Part shown: piece by piece, positions 1 through 7,290 of the stretch
How the letters are laid out: each line of letters opens with the position of its first letter
Numbering within the stretch: the first letter of the stretch is position 1
Assembly (NCBI GenBank): GCA_938036155.1
Contig: CALHPA010000003.1
Coordinates: 1-64,000, forward strand
Source: an uncultured bacterium
GTDB lineage: Bacteria > Patescibacteriota > Saccharimonadia > Saccharimonadales > Saccharimonadaceae
Direction: 5' to 3'
DNA length: 64,000 nt
Made by a program: the position numbers and the translations under genes
The notes under the pieces: model-generated
Database searches by the model: none
Told to the model about the DNA's origin: nothing
The model's input: only the letters and a program-made list of their open reading frames with translations

Positions 1-48
1 GGCACGCCGCCAGCGTTAATCCTGAGCCAGGATCAAACTCTCCATAAA
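1..48 (-). rRNA. rrs: 16S rRNA, 5' end only
   Basis: Read on the minus strand, this contains the universal 16S 5' motif AGAGTTTGATCCTGGCTCAG followed by GATTAACGCTGGCGGC. The motif starts at base 41, which corresponds to about position 8 of E. coli 16S, so the mature 5' end lies near base 48. The rest of the gene runs off the left edge. A promoter sits about 115 bp upstream. Confidence 0.97.
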
Positions 49-161
49 AAAGAATATCAAATTGATAATCTATAAAATAGACTGACGATAAATTTGCACA
101 ATTAAATTGTTAAAGTATTCGCTAAACTCCGTTTTTTACTCCATTTGTTTAACGCTATACT

Positions 162-190
162 ATTTTACCTAATTTTTTTTACAATGTCAA
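162..190 (-). promoter_or_regulatory. rRNA operon promoter
   Basis: On the minus strand TTGACA (185-190), a 17-nt A-rich spacer and TAAAAT (162-167). The predicted start near 155 leaves a leader of about 105 nt before 16S. It is the only strong promoter-like pair facing 16S in the upstream region. Confidence 0.75.
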
Positions 191-492
191 CAGTTTTTTA
201 TAACTTTTTTATTTTATTTAAAATAAAAATATACAACGAGCTATAATTTCACCTTTCTCATCTTAAATAGTATCATTAGTTAAAAGTAAATCGCCAATAT
301 TGCAACTGGTTCACTTCAACAACTCCAGTTGTTACATACCCAATAATTAGCAGTTGTTAGCTCCATAGCTAAATAAATTAAATTTGTTTACCAAACTGAA
401 TTTTATTAATTTAGAATCATTTTCAGTTCTACACAGATAATAGTAGATAGGTAAATTTTATGAAGAATCTCTCCGTTTTTATGAAAAAATAA
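191..492. other. Intergenic stretch between lysS terminator and rRNA promoter
   Basis: AT-rich, with no supported ORF. It holds an inverted repeat (CAACTGG...CCAGTTG around 304-335) and a TTAGC/GCTAA repeat around 347-376. I could not match these to a known RNA. Confidence 0.4.
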
Positions 493-534
493 AATGAACG
501 AATTATAACCTTTGAAAAGTTTAATTCGCTCATT
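493..534 (-). terminator. lysS terminator
   Basis: A 13-position stem with one mismatch (arms 493-505 and 522-534). On the minus strand it is followed by a T-rich run (TTTTATTTTTT). It lies 30 bp after the lysS stop. Confidence 0.75.
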
Positions 535-564
535 ATCTTACGATATTTTCCTAAAATTTAATTA

Positions 565-2076
565 TTAGAGATTTAACTCTGGGTAAATATCTTTCGTAAT
601 TTCTGAAATTTCATGCTTTAATTGCGGGAAAGGTACACCTTCGCGTGCGGTAACACCTTCGAAAATCCAAAATACTCGCTCAGAATATCCCATTCCACAA
701 GCCGGTGGCATTCCATATTCAAGCATTTCAACGTAATCAATATCAAGCATCATCGCTTCATCATCACCGTTATCTCGCATTTTTTGTTGTTCAACAAAAC
801 GATTCAACTGATCAATTGGATCGTTTAATTCGCTAAATAAATTACACAGCTCTGAACCAGCAATCACAACTTGCGCTCGCTGTGTCATTTCTGGTGAATC
901 TGGGTGAGTCTTCGCTAATGGCGAAATAAATGTTGGCGTATTAACCAACCAAATTGGCCCAACAACATCTTTTCGAATATTTTTCCATAATTTATCAATT
1001 CCACGAGCTTTATTTTCAGTCTGTTCAACTTCTAAATTATTAGCTTTTAAGGCCGCTTTAACATCTTCAAGCGAACAAGTGTAAGGGTTTAAACCATATC
1101 GCTTCTCAATAGTTTCAGCATAATCCCATTCTTCCCACTTTTTCGAAAGATCAACATCAAAATCACCAAGCTTGAATTGCAAGGTTCCAAAAGTTTGCTC
1201 CAGAACATATTTAAACATTTCTTCTTGAAATTTCAAACCATCTCGCCAATCCCAGTAAGCCGCATACCATTCCATCGCAATATGTTCAGGCAAATGCTCG
1301 TCTGAATAATTTTCATTTCGAAAACGCGGACCAAGGTCATAAACTTTTTCGAAACCAGCACCAAGCAGACGCTTTAGCGGTAATTCATGGCTAATTCGAA
1401 GATAAAATTGAGCGTTATCGAGCGCATCCATATGTGTTACGAATGGATTAGCATCAGCCCCACCAGTTGTATGCTCAAGAACAGGAATATTAATTTCGAA
1501 GAAGCCTCTTGCATTCAAAAAATCACGTGTCGCTTGCCAAAACTTCGAACGACGTACAAAACGGTCACGCACCTCAATATTTACATTCATATCAACATAA
1601 CGCCTTCGAAAACGCTCCTCCTTATTCGTGAAGCCGTCTTGTTCAGTTGGCATTGGGCGAAGAGATTTAGAAAGAAGCTTTAATTCTTGCGTTTCGACTG
1701 AAATTTCACCAGTTTTCGAACGAATCACTTTTCCATTTGCTTGAACAAAATCACCAACATCAAGCAAATTAAGATTTTCCAAACCGATTAGATTCTGTTC
1801 TTTAGAGGTTTTAGCTAGATTTTGAGCCGTAATAAAAAGCTGAATTTTTCCTGAAAAATCCCGCAAAACAATAAAAGCGAGTTTTCCAAATTTGCGAATT
1901 CCAGCAATTCGCCCAGCAATTTTTACTTCTCGACCTTCCATTTCTTCGAAATTATTCACAATTTCGCCAGCCATTGCCGTTCGTCCAGTTTTGGCGGGAT
2001 ATGGGTTTAAACCAAGATTTTTAATTTCTTCTAATTTTCTTAATCGCTCTTCGCGTAATTCTTTCATTGTAGCCAT
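565..2076 (-). CDS. lysS: Lysyl-tRNA synthetase, class II
   Basis: Charges tRNA-Lys. The 503-residue product has the N-terminal OB-fold anticodon-binding domain (about residues 50-150) and a class II catalytic core with motif 2 (RFRNENYSDEH) and a C-terminal motif 3 region (ACGMGYSERV). Length is normal for bacterial LysS. I start at the ATG at 2076 and not at 2097, because 2088-2093 is a TAAAAT -10 box that would lie inside the longer version. The mRNA would then begin only a few nucleotides before the ATG. A cognate tRNA-Lys(CTT) is at 63.4 kb. The gene is monocistronic with its own terminator. Function is certain; the start is inferred. Confidence 0.97.
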   Translation of the reverse strand: MATMKELREERLRKLEEIKNLGLNPYPAKTGRTAMAGEIVNNFEEMEGREVKIAGRIAGIRKFGKLAFIVLRDFSGKIQLFITAQNLAKTSKEQNLIGLENLNLLDVGDFVQANGKVIRSKTGEISVETQELKLLSKSLRPMPTEQDGFTNKEERFRRRYVDMNVNIEVRDRFVRRSKFWQATRDFLNARGFFEINIPVLEHTTGGADANPFVTHMDALDNAQFYLRISHELPLKRLLGAGFEKVYDLGPRFRNENYSDEHLPEHIAMEWYAAYWDWRDGLKFQEEMFKYVLEQTFGTLQFKLGDFDVDLSKKWEEWDYAETIEKRYGLNPYTCSLEDVKAALKANNLEVEQTENKARGIDKLWKNIRKDVVGPIWLVNTPTFISPLAKTHPDSPEMTQRAQVVIAGSELCNLFSELNDPIDQLNRFVEQQKMRDNGDDEAMMLDIDYVEMLEYGMPPACGMGYSERVFWIFEGVTAREGVPFPQLKHEISEITKDIYPELNL

Positions 2077-2087
2077 AATTAACTCAT

Positions 2088-2116
2088 ATTTTAGCATATT
2101 TTCGATTTTTTTTCAA
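2088..2116 (-). promoter_or_regulatory. lysS promoter (leaderless type)
   Basis: TTGAAA (2111-2116), 17-nt spacer, TAAAAT (2088-2093) with an extended TGC before the -10. The -10 ends 11 nt before the ATG at 2076, so the transcript should have almost no leader. Confidence 0.7.
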
Positions 2117-2132
2117 TTTTGCAAAAAAATAC

Positions 2133-2161
2133 TTGACTTTTTTATTTTTTAGTGATATTAT
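2133..2161 (+). promoter_or_regulatory. Promoter of 38-aa gene
   Basis: TTGACT (2133-2138), 17-nt T-rich spacer, TATTAT (2156-2161). One of a set of near-identical promoters in this window. Confidence 0.8.
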
Positions 2162-2202
2162 ATAAGAATTAGTCCACGGACTTAAAATCAGGAGGAATGC
2201 CA

Positions 2203-2319
2203 ATGGCAAGTTCTTTACAATCTTCTAATGTCATGAGCCAAAGTTCTTCGAAAGAAGAAACTCCAAAAGCAGTGCGACCAAATGACGGCCGCAAGTTTGA
2301 GTTCTGGCCAGACCATTAG
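2203..2319 (+). CDS. 38-residue peptide of unknown function
   Basis: No family recognised. The sequence starts MASSLQSSNVMSQSSS and ends RKFEFWPDH: a Ser-rich N-terminus, a basic middle and an aromatic/acidic end, with no signal peptide or TM segment. The ATG at 2203 is chosen because GGAGG (2191-2195) lies 7 nt upstream; an in-frame ATG at 2197 is too close. The leader holds a small hairpin (GTCC-AC-GGAC, 2172-2181) and a perfect terminator follows, so promoter, ribosome site, ORF and terminator form a complete unit. That supports translation even though the peptide is short. Confidence 0.65.
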   Translation: MASSLQSSNVMSQSSSKEETPKAVRPNDGRKFEFWPDH

Positions 2320-2327
2320 AAACTTTA

Positions 2328-2354
2328 CCCTCGAAAATTTTCGAGGGCTTTTTA
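2328..2354 (+). terminator. Terminator of 38-aa gene
   Basis: A perfect 10-bp palindrome CCCTCGAAAA/TTTTCGAGGG (2328-2347) followed by CTTTTTATT. The T-run runs into the -35 of the next promoter. Confidence 0.9.
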
Positions 2355-2355
2355 T

Positions 2356-2384
2356 TTGACTTTATTTATTTTTTATGTTATTAT
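2356..2384 (+). promoter_or_regulatory. Promoter of 88-aa gene
   Basis: TTGACT (2356-2361), 17-nt spacer, TATTAT (2379-2384). The leader carries a GAAA-tetraloop hairpin (AGCC-GAAA-GGCT, about 2398-2409), then CTTAAAAT and GGAGGTAC. Confidence 0.8.
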
Positions 2385-2430
2385 AGTGAAATCCTATAGC
2401 CGAAAGGCTTAAAATTATTGGAGGTACTTT

Positions 2431-2697
2431 ATGTCTATGTTCCTTAGAAACGATCTTATTCAAATTTTGTTCAGCAAAGGCCCAAGCGGTAACTCTTGTA
2501 TAACTTTTGCCAAGATAAAAGAAGTTCGAGCTAAAGGTGTTATAGTTCACCATATAGTAACTTTTCATGGAAAATATCCACTTAAAGCTCCAGAAGGAGC
2601 AGAAATTATAATGGAAGACTCAGAAATTCCATTCGAGAGAATTTTAAAAATAAGCGAAGACGAACTACTATTTTTAAAAAATCGCCATCGCCTATAA
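2431..2697 (+). CDS. Small conserved-looking protein, unknown function
   Basis: 88 residues, no recognised domain. It looks like a soluble alpha/beta protein, with a HHIVTFHGKYPLK segment in the middle and an acidic C-terminal half (PEGAEIIMEDSEIPFERI). No signal peptide or TM segment. GGAGGTAC sits 7 nt before the ATG. It is the second of two tandem mini-gene cassettes and has its own promoter and terminator. Alternating charged and hydrophobic residues and normal codon use support a real protein; the role is unknown. Confidence 0.75.
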   Translation: MSMFLRNDLIQILFSKGPSGNSCITFAKIKEVRAKGVIVHHIVTFHGKYPLKAPEGAEIIMEDSEIPFERILKISEDELLFLKNRHRL

Positions 2698-2717
2698 ATG
2701 CACTAAAAATAACCAAC

Positions 2718-2740
2718 AGCCCGCATCTTCGCGGGTTTTA
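2718..2740 (+). terminator. Terminator between convergent genes
   Basis: CCCGC-ATCTTC-GCGGG (2720-2735) followed by TTTTAAAATT. It ends the 88-aa gene and may also serve the convergent phosphorylase-like gene. Confidence 0.75.
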
Positions 2741-2746
2741 AAATTA

Positions 2747-4501
2747 TTATTTTCCAAAAATAAGTCGCAGATAATCTTTCATCATTCGAGAGCCAGAGAT
2801 CACAGGAACATAACCTTTTAGCTGTTTTCGAATTTGTTTTTCAAGCAAATAATCATCTTTAAAAATCTGCCCAGCCCGATTCATTTGAAGATACAAAGAC
2901 TTCAATTCGTCATTATAATTTGCGCCACTAACTTCCAAGCAAGGTGCCGGCGAAATATCCGCAACACCACCATCGGCCGTTGAAATTAGCATTTTAAGAT
3001 TTGCTAAATCTTTCATAAACGAAGTTCCACAAGCTTCCAACCCAACAATTGGCACATTTATCGAAACATCTGAACCGACAGCCAAGGCTAAACCTAACTC
3101 TTCATCATAATCTTGAATAAAATGAACCCTTTCACGCAAGAAATCATCAGACTCAATTTTCGAAAGTACAGAATTTAAAGTAGCTCGCATCTCAGTATCA
3201 CCTTGATGAACTTTTCCCGCCAAAATATAATGAGCGTTATTTTCTCGCAAAATTCGGCGAAACTCTTCCATATTTTCGAAAGGCATCCAAGGGCGTTTAT
3301 AAGATACGAATCGCCGTTTGAAATCAAAAAGCATCGCATTTTCAGGGATTTGCACCACATGGCCATATTGATCTTTTCTATGAGCTAAAATCTGATTTAG
3401 TTTTCTTCGGCCAAGCTTTCGAAAATCTCGAATGTCTTTTGCACTAATTTTCGATAAATTTTCTTTGTAATTCTCTGTTGGCAAGTCAAATTTATCAAAA
3501 ATCTCTTTATTTCGAAAATCTTCTAAAATCTCAGGCAAAACCCAAGTTGGCAAATCAATTCCATTCGTTACAGCTTTAAATTTAATTTTATCACCATTAA
3601 TATCGTGATAATCTGCGACATTTGCGTGAAGCCGCGAAACACCATTTTTTGCTTCAGCGAGCTCAATCGTTAAAGTCGAAAGCTTCAACCTATCATTTCG
3701 AAAAAGCCCAAAAATCCAGGTTTTCAACGCTGAAGATTCGATGTTTGGCATTACAATTCGGTTAAATTGGTCAAAAGAAAATTCACTTTCCGCTGCTTGA
3801 ACTAAAGTGTGATTTGTGTAAAGTGTATGTTTTCGAACATAGACAATCGCCTCATAAAGATTCATTCCATTTCGAACGAGCTCATCAAGCCGAGCAACGG
3901 CTGCAAAAATCGTAGCAGTCTCATTCAATTGAATAACTGAAGGCTTTAATCCAACCATCTTCAGCGCTTTATAGCCACCAAAACCGAGTGAAACTTCTTG
4001 ATAAAGCCTGTGGTCGCCAGAACCATCTCCAGCATAAAGCTCGCCAAAATTACTTTCGCCCATTGTTAAAAATCGTGTTGAGCCAAGAATTTTTTGAAAA
4101 ATATTCAAGCGTGCTGGTGGCATGTTTTCGGTGTAAATCTCAACATCATCAAGATATTCAAAACCAAACTCTTCAGGGTTTACTGAAATAAATTCTTCTC
4201 TTTGGTCTAAATTATGAATTGATTGGTGAAGCTCTCTTCTGTAAAACGGCGTTACACAGACAAATGGGATTTCAAGCTTTTCAGCTACTCGCCGAGTATC
4301 AGCCGCCAAAACACCAAGCCCACCGCCACCTTTAATGCCGTTGCTTTTGTCATAAACTTCCATTGTAAAATAAACATAAGGGCGTTCTGGAGATAGTTTT
4401 TTAGTTAAATTCGCACGCTCAATCGCTTCATAAAATTCACTAACATCTTCAATATTTTGGCCAACTCGCCGCCGGTTGATTTTTTCGAAATAATTTTCCA
4501 C
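2747..4501 (-). CDS. Compact alpha-glucan phosphorylase-like enzyme
   Basis: Family GlgP (GT35): phosphorolysis of alpha-1,4-glucan to glucose-1-phosphate using PLP. Visible features are an N-terminal YVYFTMEVYDK plus GGGGLGVLA segment (family YFSMEF...GGLGVLAGD), a middle HTLYTNHTLVQAAESE stretch (family TTHTPV), RRFVSYKRPW, ILAGKVHQGD and the PLP-lysine region EACGTSFMK. At about 584 residues it is shorter than E. coli GlgP (about 800), like short archaeal/CPR forms. A longer reading starts with TTG at 4543 but overlaps the -10 at 4534-4539. GTG at 4501 follows AAAAGGA and is preferred. Substrate is not certain. Confidence 0.75.
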   Translation of the reverse strand: MENYFEKINRRRVGQNIEDVSEFYEAIERANLTKKLSPERPYVYFTMEVYDKSNGIKGGGGLGVLAADTRRVAEKLEIPFVCVTPFYRRELHQSIHNLDQREEFISVNPEEFGFEYLDDVEIYTENMPPARLNIFQKILGSTRFLTMGESNFGELYAGDGSGDHRLYQEVSLGFGGYKALKMVGLKPSVIQLNETATIFAAVARLDELVRNGMNLYEAIVYVRKHTLYTNHTLVQAAESEFSFDQFNRIVMPNIESSALKTWIFGLFRNDRLKLSTLTIELAEAKNGVSRLHANVADYHDINGDKIKFKAVTNGIDLPTWVLPEILEDFRNKEIFDKFDLPTENYKENLSKISAKDIRDFRKLGRRKLNQILAHRKDQYGHVVQIPENAMLFDFKRRFVSYKRPWMPFENMEEFRRILRENNAHYILAGKVHQGDTEMRATLNSVLSKIESDDFLRERVHFIQDYDEELGLALAVGSDVSINVPIVGLEACGTSFMKDLANLKMLISTADGGVADISPAPCLEVSGANYNDELKSLYLQMNRAGQIFKDDYLLEKQIRKQLKGYVPVISGSRMMKDYLRLIFGK

Positions 4502-4533
4502 CACTTTTCCTTTTAGGTTATTCTTATGTTTAT

Positions 4534-4562
4534 ATTTTATCAAATTTTCAAATTTTTATCAA
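4534..4562 (-). promoter_or_regulatory. Phosphorylase-like gene promoter
   Basis: Minus strand TTGATA (4557-4562), 17 nt, TAAAAT (4534-4539). It is back-to-back with the plus promoter at 4567; the two -35 boxes are only 4 bp apart. Confidence 0.7.
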
Positions 4563-4566
4563 ATAA

Positions 4567-4595
4567 TTGACAAGATAAATTAAAAGTGTTATTAT
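4567..4595 (+). promoter_or_regulatory. Promoter of 94-aa membrane protein
   Basis: TTGACA (4567-4572), 17 nt, TATTAT (4590-4595). GGAGGTAC follows at 4612. Confidence 0.8.
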
Positions 4596-4625
4596 TTATA
4601 TATTCTATTTTGGAGGTACATTCTT

Positions 4626-4910
4626 ATGAATGAAAAACATAAAGACGATGCAGCCGCATTTTTTACATTTTGCATATATGCATGCGCCATAATCGCTCTG
4701 GCCTATTCCTGGGCTAAATTTCAAAATTTGCCCGAGCTACAAAAAGAAGAGCAAAGAAATCAAATCAAAGCAGAACTTGTTAAGAAAGGTGATTTAATTA
4801 CAGTTAAAAATAATAAACTGGAGGATTATATCGCAGTTCTTAACGATCTAAACCTAAGTTATAAATTACAAAAGAACGACAACCAAACGGTCATTCATAT
4901 CAATCGTTAA
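4626..4910 (+). CDS. Small single-pass membrane protein, unknown function
   Basis: 94 residues. A short acidic/basic N-terminus is followed by one TM helix (about residues 11-30, FFTFCIYACAIIALAYSWAKF) and a soluble domain of about 60 residues rich in Lys, Asn and Leu. The hydrophilic N-terminus before the helix suggests a membrane anchor and not a cleaved signal. The ATG is set by GGAGGTAC 6 nt upstream. Architecture (one N-terminal TM, small charged domain, own promoter and terminator) matches the 119-aa gene at 5.5 kb, though the sequences do not obviously align. Function unknown. Confidence 0.75.
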   Translation: MNEKHKDDAAAFFTFCIYACAIIALAYSWAKFQNLPELQKEEQRNQIKAELVKKGDLITVKNNKLEDYIAVLNDLNLSYKLQKNDNQTVIHINR

Positions 4911-4914
4911 CATA

Positions 4915-4937
4915 AGTCAGCAAGTGCTGGCTTTTTT
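4915..4937 (+). terminator. Terminator of 94-aa gene
   Basis: AGTCAGC-AAGT-GCTGGCTT hairpin followed by a T-run. Confidence 0.7.
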
Positions 4938-4952
4938 CTTTTTCGAAAAAAT

Positions 4953-4985
4953 AAAATCACCTTTCGAAATGAAAAGTGATTTTTT
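4953..4985. terminator. Bidirectional hairpin ending rpsP
   Basis: AAAATCAC (4953-4960) pairs with GTGATTTT (4976-4983). T-runs occur on both strands. The loop contains TTTCGAAA. Confidence 0.7.
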
Positions 4986-4989
4986 AGTT

Positions 4990-5328
4990 TTAAGCTTCTT
5001 TAGCAACTTCTTCTTTTGGTTGGTTGCGGCGAAGCTTTTCGGCGTTTTTAATCGCACGAGTTTTTTGTGCGGGTTTTTTAACCCATTTTGGCATTTCAAT
5101 TCCTGCTTCTTCCAAAAGTTTTACAACTCGTGGAGTTGGCTGAGCACCATTATAAAGATATTTTTCAGCTAATTCTTTTTCAATTTTAGCTTCTTTTGTA
5201 TGTGGGTTGTATGAACCAACATAGCTAACTACGCGCCCACTCGACGGATGCCGATGCGCTTCCTGAACCGCTACGCGATAAACAGGATAACCTTTGCGAC
5301 CTAATCGCTGTAATCTGATTGCTAGCAT
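4990..5328 (-). CDS. rpsP: 30S ribosomal protein S16
   Basis: Small-subunit protein needed for 30S assembly. The 112-residue product begins MLAIRLQRLGRKGYPVYRVAV, the S16 signature, and continues with SGRVVSYVGSYNPHTKE and YNGAQPTPRVVKLLEEAGI. The C-terminal tail (after about residue 85) is lysine-rich and about 30 residues longer than in many S16s. It stands alone here, without the rimM/trmD/rplS partners common in other bacteria. Confidence 0.97.
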   Translation of the reverse strand: MLAIRLQRLGRKGYPVYRVAVQEAHRHPSSGRVVSYVGSYNPHTKEAKIEKELAEKYLYNGAQPTPRVVKLLEEAGIEMPKWVKKPAQKTRAIKNAEKLRRNQPKEEVAKEA

Positions 5329-5412
5329 TTAGATTATTTCCCTTTTATTAACTTTTATAGCTTTCCTATTCTAACAAATTTTATAAAAAAAATCAAGAGT
5401 TATTTACGAACA

Positions 5413-5441
5413 TTGACTTTTTATTAAAATCATGGTATAAT
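5413..5441 (+). promoter_or_regulatory. Promoter of 119-aa membrane protein
   Basis: TTGACT (5413-5418), 17 nt, TATAAT (5436-5441) with extended ATGG before it. GGAGGTA at 5462 sets the start. Confidence 0.85.
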
Positions 5442-5472
5442 CTTGAAAGTTTAGTACATTTGGAGGTAAACA

Positions 5473-5832
5473 ATGAATATGTCAAAAGAAAGATGGGCAG
5501 AAATAAAACTTAGCTGGCAAAGATATGGCGGCGAGTATATGGCCCTTATATTCTGTGGCTTGCTTTTTCTTACGGTAGTTTGGTTTTTTGTGATCTGCCC
5601 TATCGTAAGCTATGTTCATGAAAATGAGGTGCACTCACTGAAAACCGAAATTCTCCGAAAGATTGACGGCAACTCTGCAATTTTGGAGTTTTCGAACGAG
5701 AATGAAGCCAAAAAAACCAAAGAAAACCTTGAAGAAATATCCACTAAGGATAAGATTGAGTTCAAAAATATCGAGATATTTAAAAATCATGATAAGTTTG
5801 AAGTCAAAATTGACTTTAAAAGCGCAAAATAG
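5473..5832 (+). CDS. Small single-pass membrane protein, unknown function
   Basis: 119 residues. A basic N-terminus (SKERWAEIKLSWQRYG) is followed by one TM helix (about residues 22-47, rich in Leu, Phe, Val and Trp) and an external or periplasm-side domain of about 70 residues rich in Glu, Lys and Asn. Orientation by the positive-inside rule is N-in. GGAGGTA lies 7 nt upstream of the ATG. Own promoter and terminator, so monocistronic. No family recognised. Confidence 0.75.
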   Translation: MNMSKERWAEIKLSWQRYGGEYMALIFCGLLFLTVVWFFVICPIVSYVHENEVHSLKTEILRKIDGNSAILEFSNENEAKKTKENLEEISTKDKIEFKNIEIFKNHDKFEVKIDFKSAK

Positions 5833-5845
5833 ATTGCGCTTTTTT
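5819..5845 (+). terminator. Terminator of 119-aa gene
   Basis: AAAGCGCAA (5819-5827) pairs perfectly with TTGCGCTTT (5834-5842), followed by TTT. It overlaps the stop codon. Confidence 0.9.
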
Positions 5846-5851
5846 AAATTT

Positions 5852-6769
5852 TTATGCTCCAATTTTATCTTTTTTATTGCCACGTTTTGCATTTCGCTCA
5901 ATATAATCAATAATTTTACCTGCAACATCGCGATATGTAACTTTTTCAATACCGAAACCTGGGCTCGCATTAACCTCCAGAACCAACGGACCACGTGCTG
6001 AACGCATTAGGTCTACACCAGCAATTGTTAAACCCATCGCCTTTGCAGCCCGAACCGCCATTCGTTTTTCTTCAGGCGTAAGCTTGATTGGCTCGCCTAA
6101 TCCACCTTTGTGTAAATTCGAACGAAAATCATCATCCAAGCTCTGCCGTTTCATGCTTGCTACAACCTGAGAGCCAACCACAAAAGCTCGAATATCTGTT
6201 CCCGCCGACTCTTTAATAAACTCTTGTAAAAGAACGTTTGTGCCGTCTGAATTTGTTAAATAGAAAGCTTGAAGCACCGATTTTGCAGCCTTTTTAGTTT
6301 CCGCCAAAACTACACCGTTTCCGTGAGTTCCGCGAGCAAGCTTAATAATTGCGGGCGTTCCGCCAATTTCTTCCAAAAGATCATCAATATCGTTCGAATT
6401 TCGAGAAAACACCGTTTTAGGAATTGAAACACCATATTTTGCCATAATTTGAGTCGAACGCAACTTATCTCGCGCACGCATAATTGCGATCGAACGATTC
6501 ATAAAAAATGCTCGTGGATACGCCGCCTCAAGTTGGCGAACTACGGACGTGCCATATTCAGTCATATGGCTAGCAATTCGCGGAATAAAGGCGTCAAATT
6601 TACCAATATTCTCACCATCATACATAACTTTTGGATTTTTTTCATCAATCGAAACATAGCATTTTTTGTAAGCGATTATCTCAACCTCATGACCACGCTT
6701 CTCTGCTTCTTCTTGTAATCGTTTCGTTGAATAATTCCCTGGTCCATTCGACAAAATTGCAATTCTCAT
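5852..6769 (-). CDS. rimK: RimK-type ATP-grasp amino acid ligase
   Basis: RimK adds glutamate residues to the C-terminus of ribosomal protein S6; related enzymes ligate other amino acids. The 305-residue product has an N-terminal MRIAILSNGPGNYSTKRL, the ATP-grasp core (QEFI...GTDIRAFVVG) and the metal-binding VLEVNASPGFGIEK. The start at 6769 overlaps the upstream stop as TAATG, indicating translational coupling; a longer reading from 6796 would overlap further. The neighbour just upstream is a retropepsin-like zinc protease-family protein, the same pairing seen for rimK elsewhere. S6 itself is not in the window, so the substrate is inferred. Confidence 0.9.
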   Translation of the reverse strand: MRIAILSNGPGNYSTKRLQEEAEKRGHEVEIIAYKKCYVSIDEKNPKVMYDGENIGKFDAFIPRIASHMTEYGTSVVRQLEAAYPRAFFMNRSIAIMRARDKLRSTQIMAKYGVSIPKTVFSRNSNDIDDLLEEIGGTPAIIKLARGTHGNGVVLAETKKAAKSVLQAFYLTNSDGTNVLLQEFIKESAGTDIRAFVVGSQVVASMKRQSLDDDFRSNLHKGGLGEPIKLTPEEKRMAVRAAKAMGLTIAGVDLMRSARGPLVLEVNASPGFGIEKVTYRDVAGKIIDYIERNAKRGNKKDKIGA

Positions 6770-7215
6770 TACTGTTTTTCTCCCATTAATTCCCATTCTT
6801 CATCAAGATCAATTTTTCGGCGCGAGTCGACTAAAATATTATTTTTAATCAGAAAAGCTCGACCGATCAACATCTTAAATTTCATTTTAGAACGATCATC
6901 TAACCCGAATAAAGCTTCAAATTCTATTCCCTCAATTAAAATTTTAAATTTTACTAAATATCGAGTTTTTGAGTCACCGTGTGTATTTTTAACTGTTCGA
7001 AATCTAAAACTCCGTGTTTTAAAATGAAGTTTTTTATCGCCTAACAAGTCAAAACTTAATTCTCCATCCTTTTCGAAAATATTTTCAGCATGAACGACTC
7101 CTGAAAAAGCTCCTGTATCAATTTTAGCAATAGTTTTAACTTCCGAGATTTTTTCTCCTGCAACACCAGTAAAAGTCACATCTTCAAAAGTTCCAAAAAT
7201 CACTTTTTCTTCCAT
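6769..7215 (-). CDS. RimB-like retropepsin-fold protease
   Basis: Family PF05618 (putative ATP-dependent zinc protease, retropepsin fold). Shown by AKIDTGAFSGVVHAE (the D-T-G-A active-site loop, about residues 30-44) and the conserved LIGRAFL and ILVDSRRK segments. 148 residues is normal. In Pseudomonas the homologue RimB trims the glutamate tail added by RimK. The overlap with rimK here (TAATG) supports a shared add/remove job. The ATG at 7215 has an AGGAG site 11 nt upstream; a GTG at 7227 would overlap that site. Confidence 0.85.
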   Translation of the reverse strand: MEEKVIFGTFEDVTFTGVAGEKISEVKTIAKIDTGAFSGVVHAENIFEKDGELSFDLLGDKKLHFKTRSFRFRTVKNTHGDSKTRYLVKFKILIEGIEFEALFGLDDRSKMKFKMLIGRAFLIKNNILVDSRRKIDLDEEWELMGEKQ

Positions 7216-7290
7216 AAAAAGAATCACTCCTCGCTGAATTTATTATTTAAAACTACCTAAATTTTACCACGTTATCTAATTTTTGTCAAA

